Counted from the stretch's first letter, positions 16,736-25,257 are shown. The stretch is DNA of 45,780 nt from Streptomyces sp. A012304 (GCF_026008495.1 NZ_BQUN01000043.1:1-45780), one strand, 5' to 3'. Notes: generated by a model not told the origin, from the sequence alone. Translations and numbers: made by a program.

Positions 16736-17185
16736 ATGAGTTCGTCGGACGACCTGCCGGTAGCGCACGCCCTGACGGAACTGGCCGACCTGACCGAGCG
16801 GGAACAGGGTCTGTACGTCCGCTGGTCGCGCGGACCGGAGACCGACCTGGGCTCGGTGTCCAGCACGGACGACCTCACCGGCGTCCCCATGCCCGGCCTG
16901 TCGGCCAACTCCCTCGACATCGAGGACTGGTGGCAGGACCGCTCCCGCATCCTGTGGGTGGCCCGCCGGCTCTACGACTACGCGCACCTGCCGCACGACA
17001 AGGGCCCCGGGGTGCGCCCCTGGGTCCTCACGGGCCGGGAGACGGGCCGCGGCCCGGACAACGAGCCGCTCGTGGCCGACGTACGGCCGCTGTGCTGGAT
17101 CGACCCGGAGGTGATCGAGGAGGCGCGGGCAGAGGTTGCCCGGCAGGAGGCGGAGTGGGGGCCGCTGCGGCGCGGAGGCCGGTGA
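16736..17185 (+). CDS. DUF6098 family protein
   Basis: 149 residues, no membrane segment. LTEREQGLYVRWSRGPETD, GLSANSLDIEDWW and RPLCWIDPEVIEEARAEV match the DUF6098 pattern found in actinobacteria; the function is unknown. The many Trp residues and the acidic helical C-terminus suggest a small cytosolic binding protein. GAGGGAGG precedes the ATG, and a SigB-type promoter sits 35 bases upstream, so stress induction is likely. Confidence 0.82.
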   Translation: MSSSDDLPVAHALTELADLTEREQGLYVRWSRGPETDLGSVSSTDDLTGVPMPGLSANSLDIEDWWQDRSRILWVARRLYDYAHLPHDKGPGVRPWVLTGRETGRGPDNEPLVADVRPLCWIDPEVIEEARAEVARQEAEWGPLRRGGR

Positions 17186-17225
17186 GACACACCGGCCCCG
17201 CGCCGCTCGCGGATCCTGTTCCGGG

Positions 17226-17474
17226 TCACGAACTGTGTCGCGCCCTGATGCGCCGCTTCATCGCCCGTCGCTCGCTCTCACTCGTCCCGCCCCAGACCCC
17301 GAGGGTCTGGTCGGTCTCCATCGCCCATTCCAGGCACGGTTCCCGCACCGGGCAGCGACGGCAGACCGCCTTCGCCTGTTCCGTCTGCATCAGTGCCGGC
17401 CCGGAGGTACCGATCGGGAAGAAGAGTTCCGGGTCCTCGTGGCGGCACGCGGCGCGCTGTCGCCAGTCGTCCAT
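17226..17474 (-). CDS. WhiB-family iron-sulfur transcriptional regulator
   Basis: 82 residues. Four conserved Cys ligands: one in RAACRHEDPELFFP, then AVCRRCPVREPC, followed by GVWGGTSESERR, the WhiB turn. A basic C-terminus (RRAMKRRIRARHSS) is the expected DNA-binding tail. WhiB proteins carry a [4Fe-4S] cluster sensing O2 or NO and often partner with sigma factors. ATG 17474 has AGGTGA upstream; a start at 17537 would add 21 residues without similarity. Paralogue identity cannot be settled from sequence alone. Confidence 0.92.
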   Translation of the reverse strand: MDDWRQRAACRHEDPELFFPIGTSGPALMQTEQAKAVCRRCPVREPCLEWAMETDQTLGVWGGTSESERRAMKRRIRARHSS

Positions 17475-17640
17475 CGAAGTCACCTGCGATCGAAGTCGTA
17501 CGTGCTTTTCCGGATGAGTTGCTCCCGGTCGGGTCACCGGAGGGACGGCGGTGAAACCGCCCCGGACAGGACTGCGTTCACTGCTCCCGCATCCCCCCGC
17601 CGGCCACCCCGCGCCCCGGCCGGCTCGGCCGGGCGGGTGG

Positions 17641-18543
17641 TCACCAGGGGCGCAGGTTTTCGGCCGCGGTCGCCGTCACGGCCGCGGCGACCGCGGCCAG
17701 GGCCGGGGAGTCGAGCTTCCACTGCTGCCAGTACAGGGGGACGTCCAGGGGGCGATCCGGCGCCAGGGACACCAGGCGTCCGTCCGCCAGCAGCGGTCCC
17801 GCCTGCACCTCCGGCACCATGCCCCAGCCGAGCCCGGCGGCGACGGCGTCGAGGAAGCCCTCCGAGGCCGGGACGGCATGGCGCACCGGGCCGGCGCCGG
17901 CCTTGTCCTGCCGCAGCCCGCGCACGAAGGCGTCCTGGAGGTCGTCCTTGCGGTCGAAGGTCACCAAGGGGGCGCGGGTGAGGGACTCCGGCAGCGGGTC
18001 GTCGTCGAGATGGCGGGCGACGAAGGTGGGGCTCGCCGCGGCGAGGTAGCGCATCCTGCCCAGGGGACGCAACGAGCACCCCGTCACCGCGTCGGGCGAG
18101 GAGGTGACGGCTGCCATCACCAGCCCCTCCCGCAGCAGTTCCGCCGTTCGCGTCTCGTCCTCGCGGTGCAGCTCGAAGGCGAGCATCGGCTCCTGCGGGA
18201 CGCGGGTCAGGGCCGGCAGGAACCACGTGGCCAGCGAGTCCGCGTTCACCGCGACGGTCACGCGGGTCGGTTCGTCGGCGCCGCTCATGCCCAGCTCGGA
18301 CCGCGTGTCGCGCTCCAGCCGCAGCAGCTGCCGGGCGAACCGCACGACGATCTCCCCGGACTCCGTCGGCCGCACCGGCTTGGTGCGCAGCAGCAGGACC
18401 CGGCCGGTGCGCAGTTCCAGCGCCTTCACCCGCTGGCTGACCGCCGACGGCGTCACATGCAGGGCGGCCGCCGCCGCGTCGAAGGTGCCCTCGTCGACCA
18501 CCGCCAGAAGGGTGCGGACATGGTCGAGCGGCAGATCAGTCAT
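17641..18543 (-). CDS. LysR-family regulator of the ArgP/LysG type
   Basis: 300 residues. Winged helix at about 5-60 (FDAAAAALHVTPSAVSQRVKALE) and a LysR substrate-binding domain (RVTVAVNADSLATWFLPAL; GLGWGMVPE), both characteristic of ArgP/LysG. These sense lysine or arginine and activate the divergent amino-acid exporter, which is exactly the neighbour here. Start is ATG 18543 or the adjacent GTG 18546; neither has a clear ribosome-binding site, so the message may be leaderless. The palindrome at 18550-18577 abuts the start, consistent with autoregulation. Confidence 0.92.
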   Translation of the reverse strand: MTDLPLDHVRTLLAVVDEGTFDAAAAALHVTPSAVSQRVKALELRTGRVLLLRTKPVRPTESGEIVVRFARQLLRLERDTRSELGMSGADEPTRVTVAVNADSLATWFLPALTRVPQEPMLAFELHREDETRTAELLREGLVMAAVTSSPDAVTGCSLRPLGRMRYLAAASPTFVARHLDDDPLPESLTRAPLVTFDRKDDLQDAFVRGLRQDKAGAGPVRHAVPASEGFLDAVAAGLGWGMVPEVQAGPLLADGRLVSLAPDRPLDVPLYWQQWKLDSPALAAVAAAVTATAAENLRPW

Positions 18544-18549
18544 CACGAA

Positions 18550-18577
18550 AGCTAATGATACTTAAGAATCTTTAGCT
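18550..18577. promoter_or_regulatory. AT-rich 28-bp imperfect palindrome between LysR and LysE genes
   Basis: Outer arms AGCTAA (18550-18555) and TTAGCT (18572-18577), central CTTAAG (18561-18566); 24 of 28 positions are symmetric. Strikingly AT-rich for this genome. The position and T-rich arms fit a LysR-type operator serving both divergent genes. Confidence 0.65.
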
Positions 18578-18612
18578 GTACGCGCGGTGATCGGTTCCCT
18601 AGCGTGGACGGC

Positions 18613-19230
18613 ATGTCGAACGCCCTCGCCGCCGCGGCCGCCGGATTCGGTACCGGCCTGTCACTCATCGTCGCCATCGGAGCCCAGAACGCCTTCGTCC
18701 TGCGTCAGGGGATCCGCCGGGACGCCGTCCTCGCCGTCGTCGGCATCTGCGCCCTGTCCGACGCGGCGCTCATCGCCCTCGGCGTGGGCGGAGTCGGCGC
18801 GCTGGTGGTCGCGTGGCCGGACGTGCTGACCGCGGTCGGCTGGATCGGCGGCGCCTTCCTGCTGGGCTACGGCGCGCTCGCCGCCCGCCGGGTGCTGCGG
18901 CCGGGCGAGGAAGCGCTGCGGACGGACGGCGAGGCGGCGGGGTCACTGCGGCGGGCCGTGCTCACCTGCCTGGCGCTGACCTGGCTCAACCCGCACGTCT
19001 ACCTCGACACCGTCTTCCTGCTCGGTTCCATCGCCGCCGACCGCGGCCCGCTGCGCTGGACCTTCGGTCTCGGCGCGGCCTTCGCGAGCCTGTGCTGGTT
19101 CGCCGCGCTGGGCTTCGGGGCCCGGCTGCTCGGGCGGTTCCTGACCCGGCCGGCCGCCTGGCGCGTGCTGGACGGATTGGTCGCCGTCACCATGATCGCC
19201 CTCGGCGTCATGCTCATCGTGGGGGCCTGA
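18613..19230 (+). CDS. LysE/ArgO-family amino-acid exporter
   Basis: 205 residues, about six membrane helices. The LysE signature is near the start (GTGLSLIVAIGAQNAFVLRQGI) and LNPHVYLDTV is in helix 4. It exports lysine/arginine in relatives. ATG 18613; an in-frame GTG at 18604 is possible and may even be the transcript start. Partner of the divergent LysR regulator, with which it shares the palindrome. Confidence 0.92.
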   Translation: MSNALAAAAAGFGTGLSLIVAIGAQNAFVLRQGIRRDAVLAVVGICALSDAALIALGVGGVGALVVAWPDVLTAVGWIGGAFLLGYGALAARRVLRPGEEALRTDGEAAGSLRRAVLTCLALTWLNPHVYLDTVFLLGSIAADRGPLRWTFGLGAAFASLCWFAALGFGARLLGRFLTRPAAWRVLDGLVAVTMIALGVMLIVGA

Positions 19231-19251
19231 GTGTCCGAAGACTGAGACGGA

Positions 19252-19307
19252 GTGTCCATCGGGGCCGCGAGACCGCAGGGGGTGCTGCGATAGTGACCCC
19301 CGGACAC
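19252..19307 (+). promoter_or_regulatory. Structured leader upstream of the MFS gene
   Basis: GTGTCC (19252-19257) pairs with GGACAC (19302-19307) and the nested GGGGGT (19278-19283) pairs with ACCCCC (19296-19301), giving a two-tier hairpin ending 30 bases before the GTG start. GTGTCC also occurs at 19231-19236 as an alternative left arm. It could be the terminator of lysE or a leader element. Confidence 0.4.
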
Positions 19308-19336
19308 GAAAGATGTAACGAGCAACCAGGAACCCC

Positions 19337-20659
19337 GTGGACACCAGCGAGAGCAGCACCGCATCCGAGGCCGACGCCGATCCGAGCCCGCCCGGGCGCC
19401 CCCGGCGCGGCTGGCGCCGCTGGGCGATGGACACCCGCCCGTTGCGCCGGCCCGCCTACCGGCGCCTGTGGTCGTCGACGATCGTCACGGCCGTCGGCAG
19501 CCAGCTCACCGCCGTCGCGGTGCCCAAACAGGTCTACGACATCACCGGCTCCTCCGCCTGGGTCGGCTACGCCAGCCTCGCCGGACTGCTGCCGATGGTG
19601 GTGTTCGCGCTGTGGGGCGGCGCGGTCGCCGACACCATGGACCGGCGCCGGCTGCTGTTGATCACCAACAGCGGCATCGCCGTCACCTCGGTGCTGTTCT
19701 GGCTCCAGGCCGCCGCCGGGCTCGACTCGGTGCCCGTGCTGATGGTGCTGCTGGCGACCCAACAGGCCTTCTTCGGTCTGAACGCGCCCGCCCGCAACGC
19801 CTCCGTGGCCCGGCTCGTCCCCGCGGAGGAACTGGCCGCGGCCGGTGCCCTCGGTTCCACCGTCATGCAGACCGGCCTGGTCGCGGGACCGCTGCTCGCG
19901 GGCGCCCTGATCCCGGTGGTGGGCCTGCCCGAGCTGTACCTCATCGACGCGCTCGCCCTGTGCGTGACCCTGTGGGCCGTCGTCCGTCTGCCCCCGCTGC
20001 CGCCGTCGGCCGGCACGGGCGTCCGCCGCGCCGGGGTGCGGCAGATCGCGGAGGGTTTCCGCTACATCGCCGGACACAAAGTGCTGCTGCTGTCCCTCCT
20101 CGCCGACATCATCGCCATGGTCCTCGGCATGCCCCGGGCCCTCTTCCCGCAGCTCGCCGCCGAGACCTACGCCCCCTACGGCGAAGGGCTCGCCCTCGGC
20201 CTGCTGTTCGCGGCGATCCCCATCGGCGCGGTGCTGGGCGGGCTGTTCTCCGGCACGTTCTCCCGGGCCCGCCGGCACGGCTGGATGGTGATCGGCGCGG
20301 TCGTCGCCTGGGGCGCGGCGATCACCGGATTCGGGCTGAGCACCAGCCTGTGGCTCGCCGTCGTCTTCCTCGTGGCCGCCGGGGTCGCCGACATGGTCTC
20401 CATGGTCTTCCGCGGCGCGATACTGCTCTCCGCCGCCACCGACGAGATGCGCGGCCGCATGCAGGGGGTGTTCACCGTCGTCGTCGCCGGCGGCCCGCGC
20501 CTGGCCGACGCCCTCCACGGCACGGCGGGCGCCGCCTTCGGCCCCCGTACGGCGGTCGCGGGCGGCGGGCTCCTGGTCGTCGCGGCGATGCTGGCCCTGG
20601 CGGCGGCGGTCCCGGCGCTGCGACGCTACACCGTGGACTCCGCCCGGGCGGGCGGCTAG
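19337..20659 (+). CDS. MFS exporter (EntS/MFS_3-like)
   Basis: 440 residues, about twelve membrane helices after a charged 40-residue N-terminus. VGSQLTAVAVPKQVYDITGSSAWVGYASLAG and GAVADTMDRRRLLL are characteristic of the enterobactin-exporter-like MFS_3 group. Substrate unknown, probably export of a siderophore or drug-like molecule. The GTG at 19337 follows CAGGAA. Its stop TAG shares the CTAG tetranucleotide with the stop of the convergent downstream gene. Confidence 0.88.
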   Translation: MDTSESSTASEADADPSPPGRPRRGWRRWAMDTRPLRRPAYRRLWSSTIVTAVGSQLTAVAVPKQVYDITGSSAWVGYASLAGLLPMVVFALWGGAVADTMDRRRLLLITNSGIAVTSVLFWLQAAAGLDSVPVLMVLLATQQAFFGLNAPARNASVARLVPAEELAAAGALGSTVMQTGLVAGPLLAGALIPVVGLPELYLIDALALCVTLWAVVRLPPLPPSAGTGVRRAGVRQIAEGFRYIAGHKVLLLSLLADIIAMVLGMPRALFPQLAAETYAPYGEGLALGLLFAAIPIGAVLGGLFSGTFSRARRHGWMVIGAVVAWGAAITGFGLSTSLWLAVVFLVAAGVADMVSMVFRGAILLSAATDEMRGRMQGVFTVVVAGGPRLADALHGTAGAAFGPRTAVAGGGLLVVAAMLALAAAVPALRRYTVDSARAGG

Positions 20660-21111
20660 ATCGCCCCGCGCCGGTTCACGCCGTACTGCTCCAGCAGTCT
20701 CACCCGGGTCGTCTCCAGCCGGTGGGCGAGGATCTCGGCCACGATGCGGACCAGGGAGAGGCCCAGCGCCGGGTCCTCCTCGCAGAGCTTGAGCACCGGC
20801 TGCGCTTCGAACTCGTAGGCGCGTACGGGGCTGAAGGCCTCCGCGCCGAAGTCCCACTGGTACGGCGGGAACAGCCAGGACCAGCCGAGCATGTCACCGG
20901 CGCCGAGGCCGGCGACGGTGACCCGCCGCACGGCGGTGACCTGCTGGGTGAGCGAGACCGCCCCGGAGCGGATGACCCAGAAGCGGTCGGCCGTGCCACC
21001 GGCCTCGAAGATCCGGGTGTCCTCCGGGAAGGCCACCTCCCGGGCGAGAGTCATCAGACGCTGGCGCTGGGGCGGGGGCAGGGCGGTCAGCAGTTTCGTC
21101 GCTCTGGTCAT
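20656..21111 (-). CDS. Stand-alone cyclic-nucleotide-binding-like protein
   Basis: 151 residues consisting of a CNBD beta-roll (IFEAGGTADRFWVIRSGAVSLTQQ, VTVAGLGAGDMLGWSWLFPP) and a terminal helix; no helix-turn-helix follows, unlike Crp/Fnr regulators. The phosphate-binding cassette reads GAGDMLGWSWLF rather than RGE..RSA, so cAMP binding is uncertain. GAGGAG lies upstream of ATG 21111. It might act through another protein, as the kinase at 2421-3890 carries a related domain, but no partner is adjacent. Confidence 0.82.
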   Translation of the reverse strand: MTRATKLLTALPPPQRQRLMTLAREVAFPEDTRIFEAGGTADRFWVIRSGAVSLTQQVTAVRRVTVAGLGAGDMLGWSWLFPPYQWDFGAEAFSPVRAYEFEAQPVLKLCEEDPALGLSLVRIVAEILAHRLETTRVRLLEQYGVNRRGAI

Positions 21112-21224
21112 GGCGCGGGGCTCCTCGCCGGCGAAGGTTCCCAGGTTTTCCCTATGCCCATTTCAGCCGCTGCGGGCCGCCCGGGCACCTCGGCGGACGG
21201 AAATTCCCGTGACGGCATGAGAAA

Positions 21225-21256
21225 GCCCTGGCTGGACGGGGGAAGCCAGCCAGGGC
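21225..21256 (-). terminator. Perfect 11-bp hairpin, terminator of the decarboxylase gene
   Basis: GCCCTGGCTGG (21225-21235), ten-base loop, CCAGCCAGGGC (21246-21256). On the minus strand the stem is followed by TTTCTC. It lies about 140 bases beyond the stop of the 21397-22875 gene and in front of the CNBD gene. The rest of this intergenic stretch (21257-21396) shows only an AT-rich segment around 21301-21330. Confidence 0.65.
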
Positions 21257-21396
21257 CGCTCAAGTGGTGCGCGGGGGAGCAGGCTCGACCCCGCCACCAC
21301 GTATGAATGAATCGTAAACCATTCCCGGAGTTTCAGTGTGGTCGAAACGTGGTCACGTGACCAGTTTCACGCCGATGCCGGCCTCGGCCGCCCGGC

Positions 21397-22875
21397 TCAC
21401 TCCGCCTCCCGTGTCACGACCCTGATCGTCCGGAACTCCGGATCGGTCACGTCGGGCAGGTTCATCCCGGCCTCCAGACCGCTGCGCAGATACCGCAGCA
21501 CCGGCTCGGTCAGCCGCTCGCCCGGCAGCACCGCGGGAATCCCCGGCGGATACGGCGTGACCATCTCGGCGGCCACCCGTCCGCCCGCCTCGGCCACCGG
21601 CACATGCTCGGCCGGACCGAAGAACGCGTCCCGCGGCAGCAGCCCCTGCGCCATCCGCAGCTCGGCGGGCGCGGGCACCTCCATCCGCGGCGTCGGCCGC
21701 AGACCGGGCGCGGCGTGCGCGAGGTCCTTGAGCGCGGCGAGCAGCTCCCCGGTCGTCTCCCGGTCGTCCCCGTGGGTGATCTGGGCGCCGATGCGGCGAT
21801 GGTCGGACAGATGCATGTCGATCGCCCGGTGCTCCCGCAGCCAGTCGGCGGCCCGGAAACCCGAGACGCCCAGCCCGTCGAGGTCGATGACGACCGGCAG
21901 CGGGTCGAAGTCGTCGGCGAGACCCGGCCCGCAGAAGTCGTCCCGGTCGTCGACGTGCATCCCGTCGATCTGCTCGATGGCGGCCCGCGCCTCGGCCGCC
22001 AGCTCCAGGGCGCCTCCCATCAGCTCCCGGCCGTGCAGCGCCATCTGCCGCCGCCAGCCGTCCAGCCCCGCGTACAGCAGCACCGAGGGGCTGGTGGTGC
22101 TCAGCAGGTCCGAGCGCATCTTCAGCAGCTCCGCCGGAACCAGGTCCCCCTGGAGGTGGAAGACGGAACCCTGCTCCAGGCCGCTGCCCATCTTGTGGAT
22201 GCTCGTCACACAGATGTCGGCGCCCGCGTCCATCGCCCAGGACGGCAGGTCCGGATGGAAGGGCAGATGCGCCCCCCACGCCTCGTCCACGATGAGCGGC
22301 ACCGAGCGGCGGTGGCAGACCTCGGCGATCGCCCGCAGGTCCGCGCAGGCCCCGTACGGCGTCGGACTCGTCACCAGCGCGCCCTTGGCGTCGGGATGGA
22401 CCTCGAAGGCCTTCTCGAACTTCTCCGCCGACGGGGGATGGGCCAGATGCCGCTCGGTGTCCCACCGCGGCTCCACCCAGACCGGCTCGATCCCGGACAG
22501 GATCAGCCCCGACACCACCGACTTGTGCGCGTCCCGCCCGATCAGCAGCTTCTCGTGCGGTCCGGCCACCGCCAGCATCGCCGCCTTGACCGACAGGGAA
22601 CTCCCGCACGTCGAGAAGAAGGTGTGGTCCGCGTGGACCGCGGCCGCCATCAGCTCCTCGGCGCGCTCCAGGACCCGCCCCCGGGTGAGCCGGTCGTCCA
22701 GCCCGCCCGACGCCAGCACGTCCCCCAAGAAGACCGCGTCGCCCAGCACCGCCCGCACCTCGGGATCGGCGCCGCGCGCCTGCTTGTGCCCCGGCGGCGA
22801 GAAGGCCAGCCGCCCCTGGCGGTGATGGTCGACGAGGGCTTCGAGCACGGGTGCGCTGGTGTGATCGACTGACAT
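21397..22875 (-). CDS. Orn/Lys/Arg decarboxylase-family PLP enzyme
   Basis: 492 residues, fold type I. FSPPGHKQARG near the N-terminus, TFFSTCGSSLSVKAAMLA, RDAHKSVVSGLILSG, VDEAWGAHLPFHP (Asp contacting the pyridine N) and SIHKMGSGLEQGS with the PLP-binding Lys. Length matches the shorter Gram-positive arginine/lysine decarboxylases rather than the 700-residue acid-inducible enzymes. Likely product agmatine or cadaverine; specificity cannot be read. ATG 22875. A 73-residue gene ends 57 bases upstream in the same orientation. Confidence 0.9.
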   Translation of the reverse strand: MSVDHTSAPVLEALVDHHRQGRLAFSPPGHKQARGADPEVRAVLGDAVFLGDVLASGGLDDRLTRGRVLERAEELMAAAVHADHTFFSTCGSSLSVKAAMLAVAGPHEKLLIGRDAHKSVVSGLILSGIEPVWVEPRWDTERHLAHPPSAEKFEKAFEVHPDAKGALVTSPTPYGACADLRAIAEVCHRRSVPLIVDEAWGAHLPFHPDLPSWAMDAGADICVTSIHKMGSGLEQGSVFHLQGDLVPAELLKMRSDLLSTTSPSVLLYAGLDGWRRQMALHGRELMGGALELAAEARAAIEQIDGMHVDDRDDFCGPGLADDFDPLPVVIDLDGLGVSGFRAADWLREHRAIDMHLSDHRRIGAQITHGDDRETTGELLAALKDLAHAAPGLRPTPRMEVPAPAELRMAQGLLPRDAFFGPAEHVPVAEAGGRVAAEMVTPYPPGIPAVLPGERLTEPVLRYLRSGLEAGMNLPDVTDPEFRTIRVVTREAE

Positions 22876-22932
22876 GGCACCCCGGGTTCCCCGCGAGCCC
22901 GCCCGCATTCCGGTCCGTGGCGACGGGCCTGG

Positions 22933-23154
22933 TCAGGACGGTTCCGTGCGGTGGCCCGGCGTCACGATCTCGTCCAGCACCCCGAGCACCGCCTCGTACG
23001 CCAGGCCCCGTACATGCGCCTCCCGCGCCGCGTCCGGGTCGGTCCGGGTCAGGTCCTCGCTCTTCCTCCGCCAGGTGCGCAGCTCCTCGCGCGCGCAGGC
23101 CCTGGCGCGCTGGATCCGGCGCAGCAGTTCGTCCGAGTCCACGACATCCGTCAT
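22933..23154 (-). CDS. Small helical hypothetical protein
   Basis: 73 residues, strongly charged and helical (DELLRRIQRARACAREELRTWRRKSEDLTRT). A good ribosome-binding site (CGGAGGAC directly before ATG 23154) supports it as a real gene. No family recognised. Same orientation as and 57 bases before the decarboxylase gene, possibly one transcript. Confidence 0.7.
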   Translation of the reverse strand: MTDVVDSDELLRRIQRARACAREELRTWRRKSEDLTRTDPDAAREAHVRGLAYEAVLGVLDEIVTPGHRTEPS

Positions 23155-23406
23155 GTCCTCCGCGTACCCCGGTGCGCGCCGATGACCCTCGGTGCCCGAC
23201 GGCAGGTTTGGCCCGGTTCCAGAGGGCCAGCCGGACTGTAGGAAGGCCGCGCCGTCCGGCAGGGGAGAGGGCCGGGCGCGGCGGCGGAGCCGGCTGCCGC
23301 CGGCCCCACATATCGTCCGCACAGCCGGGAGACGGCCGGCCGGGGAGACACCCGCCGGGCGGCCTCTCGGCGCCCGACCGGCTGCGAACGCCAGGGGAGC
23401 GAAAGG

Positions 23407-23847
23407 ATGCGTACCAATCACTCGACCCACGCCATGGGCGCGCCGGACCACCGGACCCGCAGCGGGGCAGGGCCGTGCCGCCCGGCCGACGTGCGGGGCG
23501 CGGTCCGGCGCGCGGTGGCCGGGCGCTGCGGCGCTACCGGCTGTCCGTACGACGAGGACGCCCTCTCCGACGCCCTCCTCGTCGCCTCGGAGCTCACCAC
23601 CAACGCCATCCTCCACGGCGGCGGCGTCACCGGGTTCGACGTCGACGTCGAGGGACGGGCCGTCCGGGTCTCCGTCAGCGACCGCAGCGACCGGATGCCG
23701 GTGGCCGCCGACCCGCTGGACGCGGAGGGACGGCAGCGGACCGGTGGCCGGGGCTGGCCGATCGTGTGCCGGCTCTCCCGTGACGTGCGGGTGTCCGACC
23801 TTCCCTCGGGCGGGAAGCGGATCACCGCCGTCGTGCCCGTGTTCTGA
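23407..23847 (+). CDS. RsbW-like anti-sigma regulatory factor (GHKL ATPase)
   Basis: 146 residues, single HATPase domain: ELTTNAILHGGG (N box), VSVSDRSDRMP (G1-like) and GGRGWPIVCRLS (G2). This is the Ser/Thr kinase fold of anti-sigma factors such as RsbW/SpoIIAB, many of which occur as orphan copies in streptomycetes. ATG 23407 follows GCGAAAGG. A SigB/SigF-family sigma factor starts 261 bases downstream, a plausible but unproven partner. Confidence 0.85.
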   Translation: MRTNHSTHAMGAPDHRTRSGAGPCRPADVRGAVRRAVAGRCGATGCPYDEDALSDALLVASELTTNAILHGGGVTGFDVDVEGRAVRVSVSDRSDRMPVAADPLDAEGRQRTGGRGWPIVCRLSRDVRVSDLPSGGKRITAVVPVF

Positions 23848-24108
23848 GACCTCTCGCACCACCTGCCCGAAGCTCCGCGCGGACGGCTCCCGCGGGCCTG
23901 CGAGCACCCCGGGCCGGATGGTCCGCATGGCTTTCCGGCAGGCGGAGTTTGTTCCTCCGGGCGCAGGGCAGACGGAGGTTCGTGCTTCGGACCGGAGGCG
24001 CGCCAGCGGGAGACGTGTGACCGACCGCTCCGGGCGCTCCCGATGCCCCGGACGGCGGTGAACCTCCCGAGGTCAGTCCCTGAAACCACCGTTCAGGAGC
24101 GATTCCGC

Positions 24109-24945
24109 ATGCTCATCGACATGTCGACAAGCCGTTCTGTCTCCTCTGCCCCCGCCACTGCGCAGTCGCGACGGACCCACGACGACGCTCCCGACACCGC
24201 CAGTCTGTTCGTCCGGCTCTCCACCCTGGAGGAAGGACCCGAGCGTGACGCCGTGCGCGACGAGATCGTCACGGCCTGGCTGCCCATGGCCCACCGCATC
24301 GCCGGCCGGTTCCGCGACCGGGGCGAGGCGATCGAGGACCTTCGGCAGGTCGCGGCCCTCGGCCTGGTGAAGGCCGTCGACCGCTTCGACCCCGAACGCG
24401 GGGCCTTCGAGAGCTACGCCGTGCCCACCATCACCGGCGAGATCAAGCGGCACTTCCGGGACCGGATGTGGGCCCTGCGCGTGCCCCGCCGGGTGCAGGA
24501 ACTGCGCAACAAGGTGCGGGTCGCCCGCCGCGAGCTCGCCCAGAGCCCGGGCGCCCCCGAACCCTCAGTCGCCGACATCGCCGCCCACGCGGGACTCACC
24601 GAGGACGAGGTCAGCGCCGGCCTGGAGGCCCTGGAGAGCTTCAGCACCCTCTCGCTGGACGCCGAGCTACCGGCCGGCGACGACGGCTACAGCCTCGTGG
24701 ACACCCTCGGCGGCCCCGACGCCTCCTACGACGTCGTCGTCGACCGCGAGTCCGCCAAGGAAAGCCTGCGCCGGCTGCCGGAACGCGAGCGGGCCATCCT
24801 CTACATGCGCTTCTTCGAGGACATGACACAGAGCCGCATCGCCGACCGCCTGGGCATCTCCCAGATGCACGTCTCCCGGCTGATCAGCCGTAGCTGCGCC
24901 CAGGTGCGCGAGGAGGCCCTCGGACGCCAGGACGGCCGCCGCTGA
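24109..24945 (+). CDS. SigB/SigF/SigG-family RNA polymerase sigma factor
   Basis: 278 residues. Region 2: LPMAHRIAGRFRDRGEAIEDLRQVAALGLVKAVDRFDPERG with FESYAVPTITGEIKRHFRD; region 3 at about 145-190; region 4: LPERERAILYMRFFEDMTQSRIADRLGISQMHVSRLISR. This is the stress/sporulation group controlled by partner switching. GGAG at 24095-24098 fits ATG 24109; ATG 24121 is possible. No GGGTA(C/T) promoter was seen in the 261 bases upstream, so autoregulation by the usual SigB promoter is not evident. Which of the Streptomyces SigB-type paralogues it is cannot be settled here. Confidence 0.93.
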   Translation: MLIDMSTSRSVSSAPATAQSRRTHDDAPDTASLFVRLSTLEEGPERDAVRDEIVTAWLPMAHRIAGRFRDRGEAIEDLRQVAALGLVKAVDRFDPERGAFESYAVPTITGEIKRHFRDRMWALRVPRRVQELRNKVRVARRELAQSPGAPEPSVADIAAHAGLTEDEVSAGLEALESFSTLSLDAELPAGDDGYSLVDTLGGPDASYDVVVDRESAKESLRRLPERERAILYMRFFEDMTQSRIADRLGISQMHVSRLISRSCAQVREEALGRQDGRR

Positions 24946-25002
24946 GCCGGCACCGGCGATCCGCGCACGCACCCATCCCGTTACGGACAAGGAGCAGACC
25001 GC

Positions 25003-25257
25003 ATGCTGATGCCCCACCCCGCCGTCCTGCGCACCCTCGTCGACGAGTACGAGGCGGTGACGAGCACCGGCTCCGTCGCGGAGAGCGCGCGGGCGCAGGA
25101 CCTCGCCTACACGCTGTGTGTCTCCACCGGGACCCGCGAGGTCACGCTCGCCCTGGAGACGGCACGCCGCTGGCTCGCCGCCGCCTCGGCCGCCGACGCG
25201 GGCACAGGTGGCGCTGCGCGCCCGCGCAGCGGTGAGGGGCCGCACGTCTACGCGTGA
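25003..25257 (+). CDS. DUF5133 protein
   Basis: 84 residues. LMPHPAVLRTLVDEYEAV at the N-terminus is the DUF5133 signature, followed by LAYTLCVSTGTREVTLALETARRWL. Family function unknown; members are often next to or dependent on stress sigma factors, as here. AAGGAG lies about eight bases before the ATG. It probably shares a transcript with the sigma factor gene (57-base gap) and ends before the strong terminator at 25294. Confidence 0.85.
   Translation: MLMPHPAVLRTLVDEYEAVTSTGSVAESARAQDLAYTLCVSTGTREVTLALETARRWLAAASAADAGTGGAARPRSGEGPHVYA

Noticed and set aside
21257..21300. tRNA-like 3' end (CTCGACCCC followed by a CCACC sequence)
   Set aside because: No acceptor, D or anticodon stem can be built upstream, so it is not a tRNA.
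23164..23188. GGGT-N15-GGGTAC on the minus strand before the 73-residue gene
   Set aside because: The -10 would end only ten bases before the ATG, leaving the good ribosome-binding site outside the transcript.
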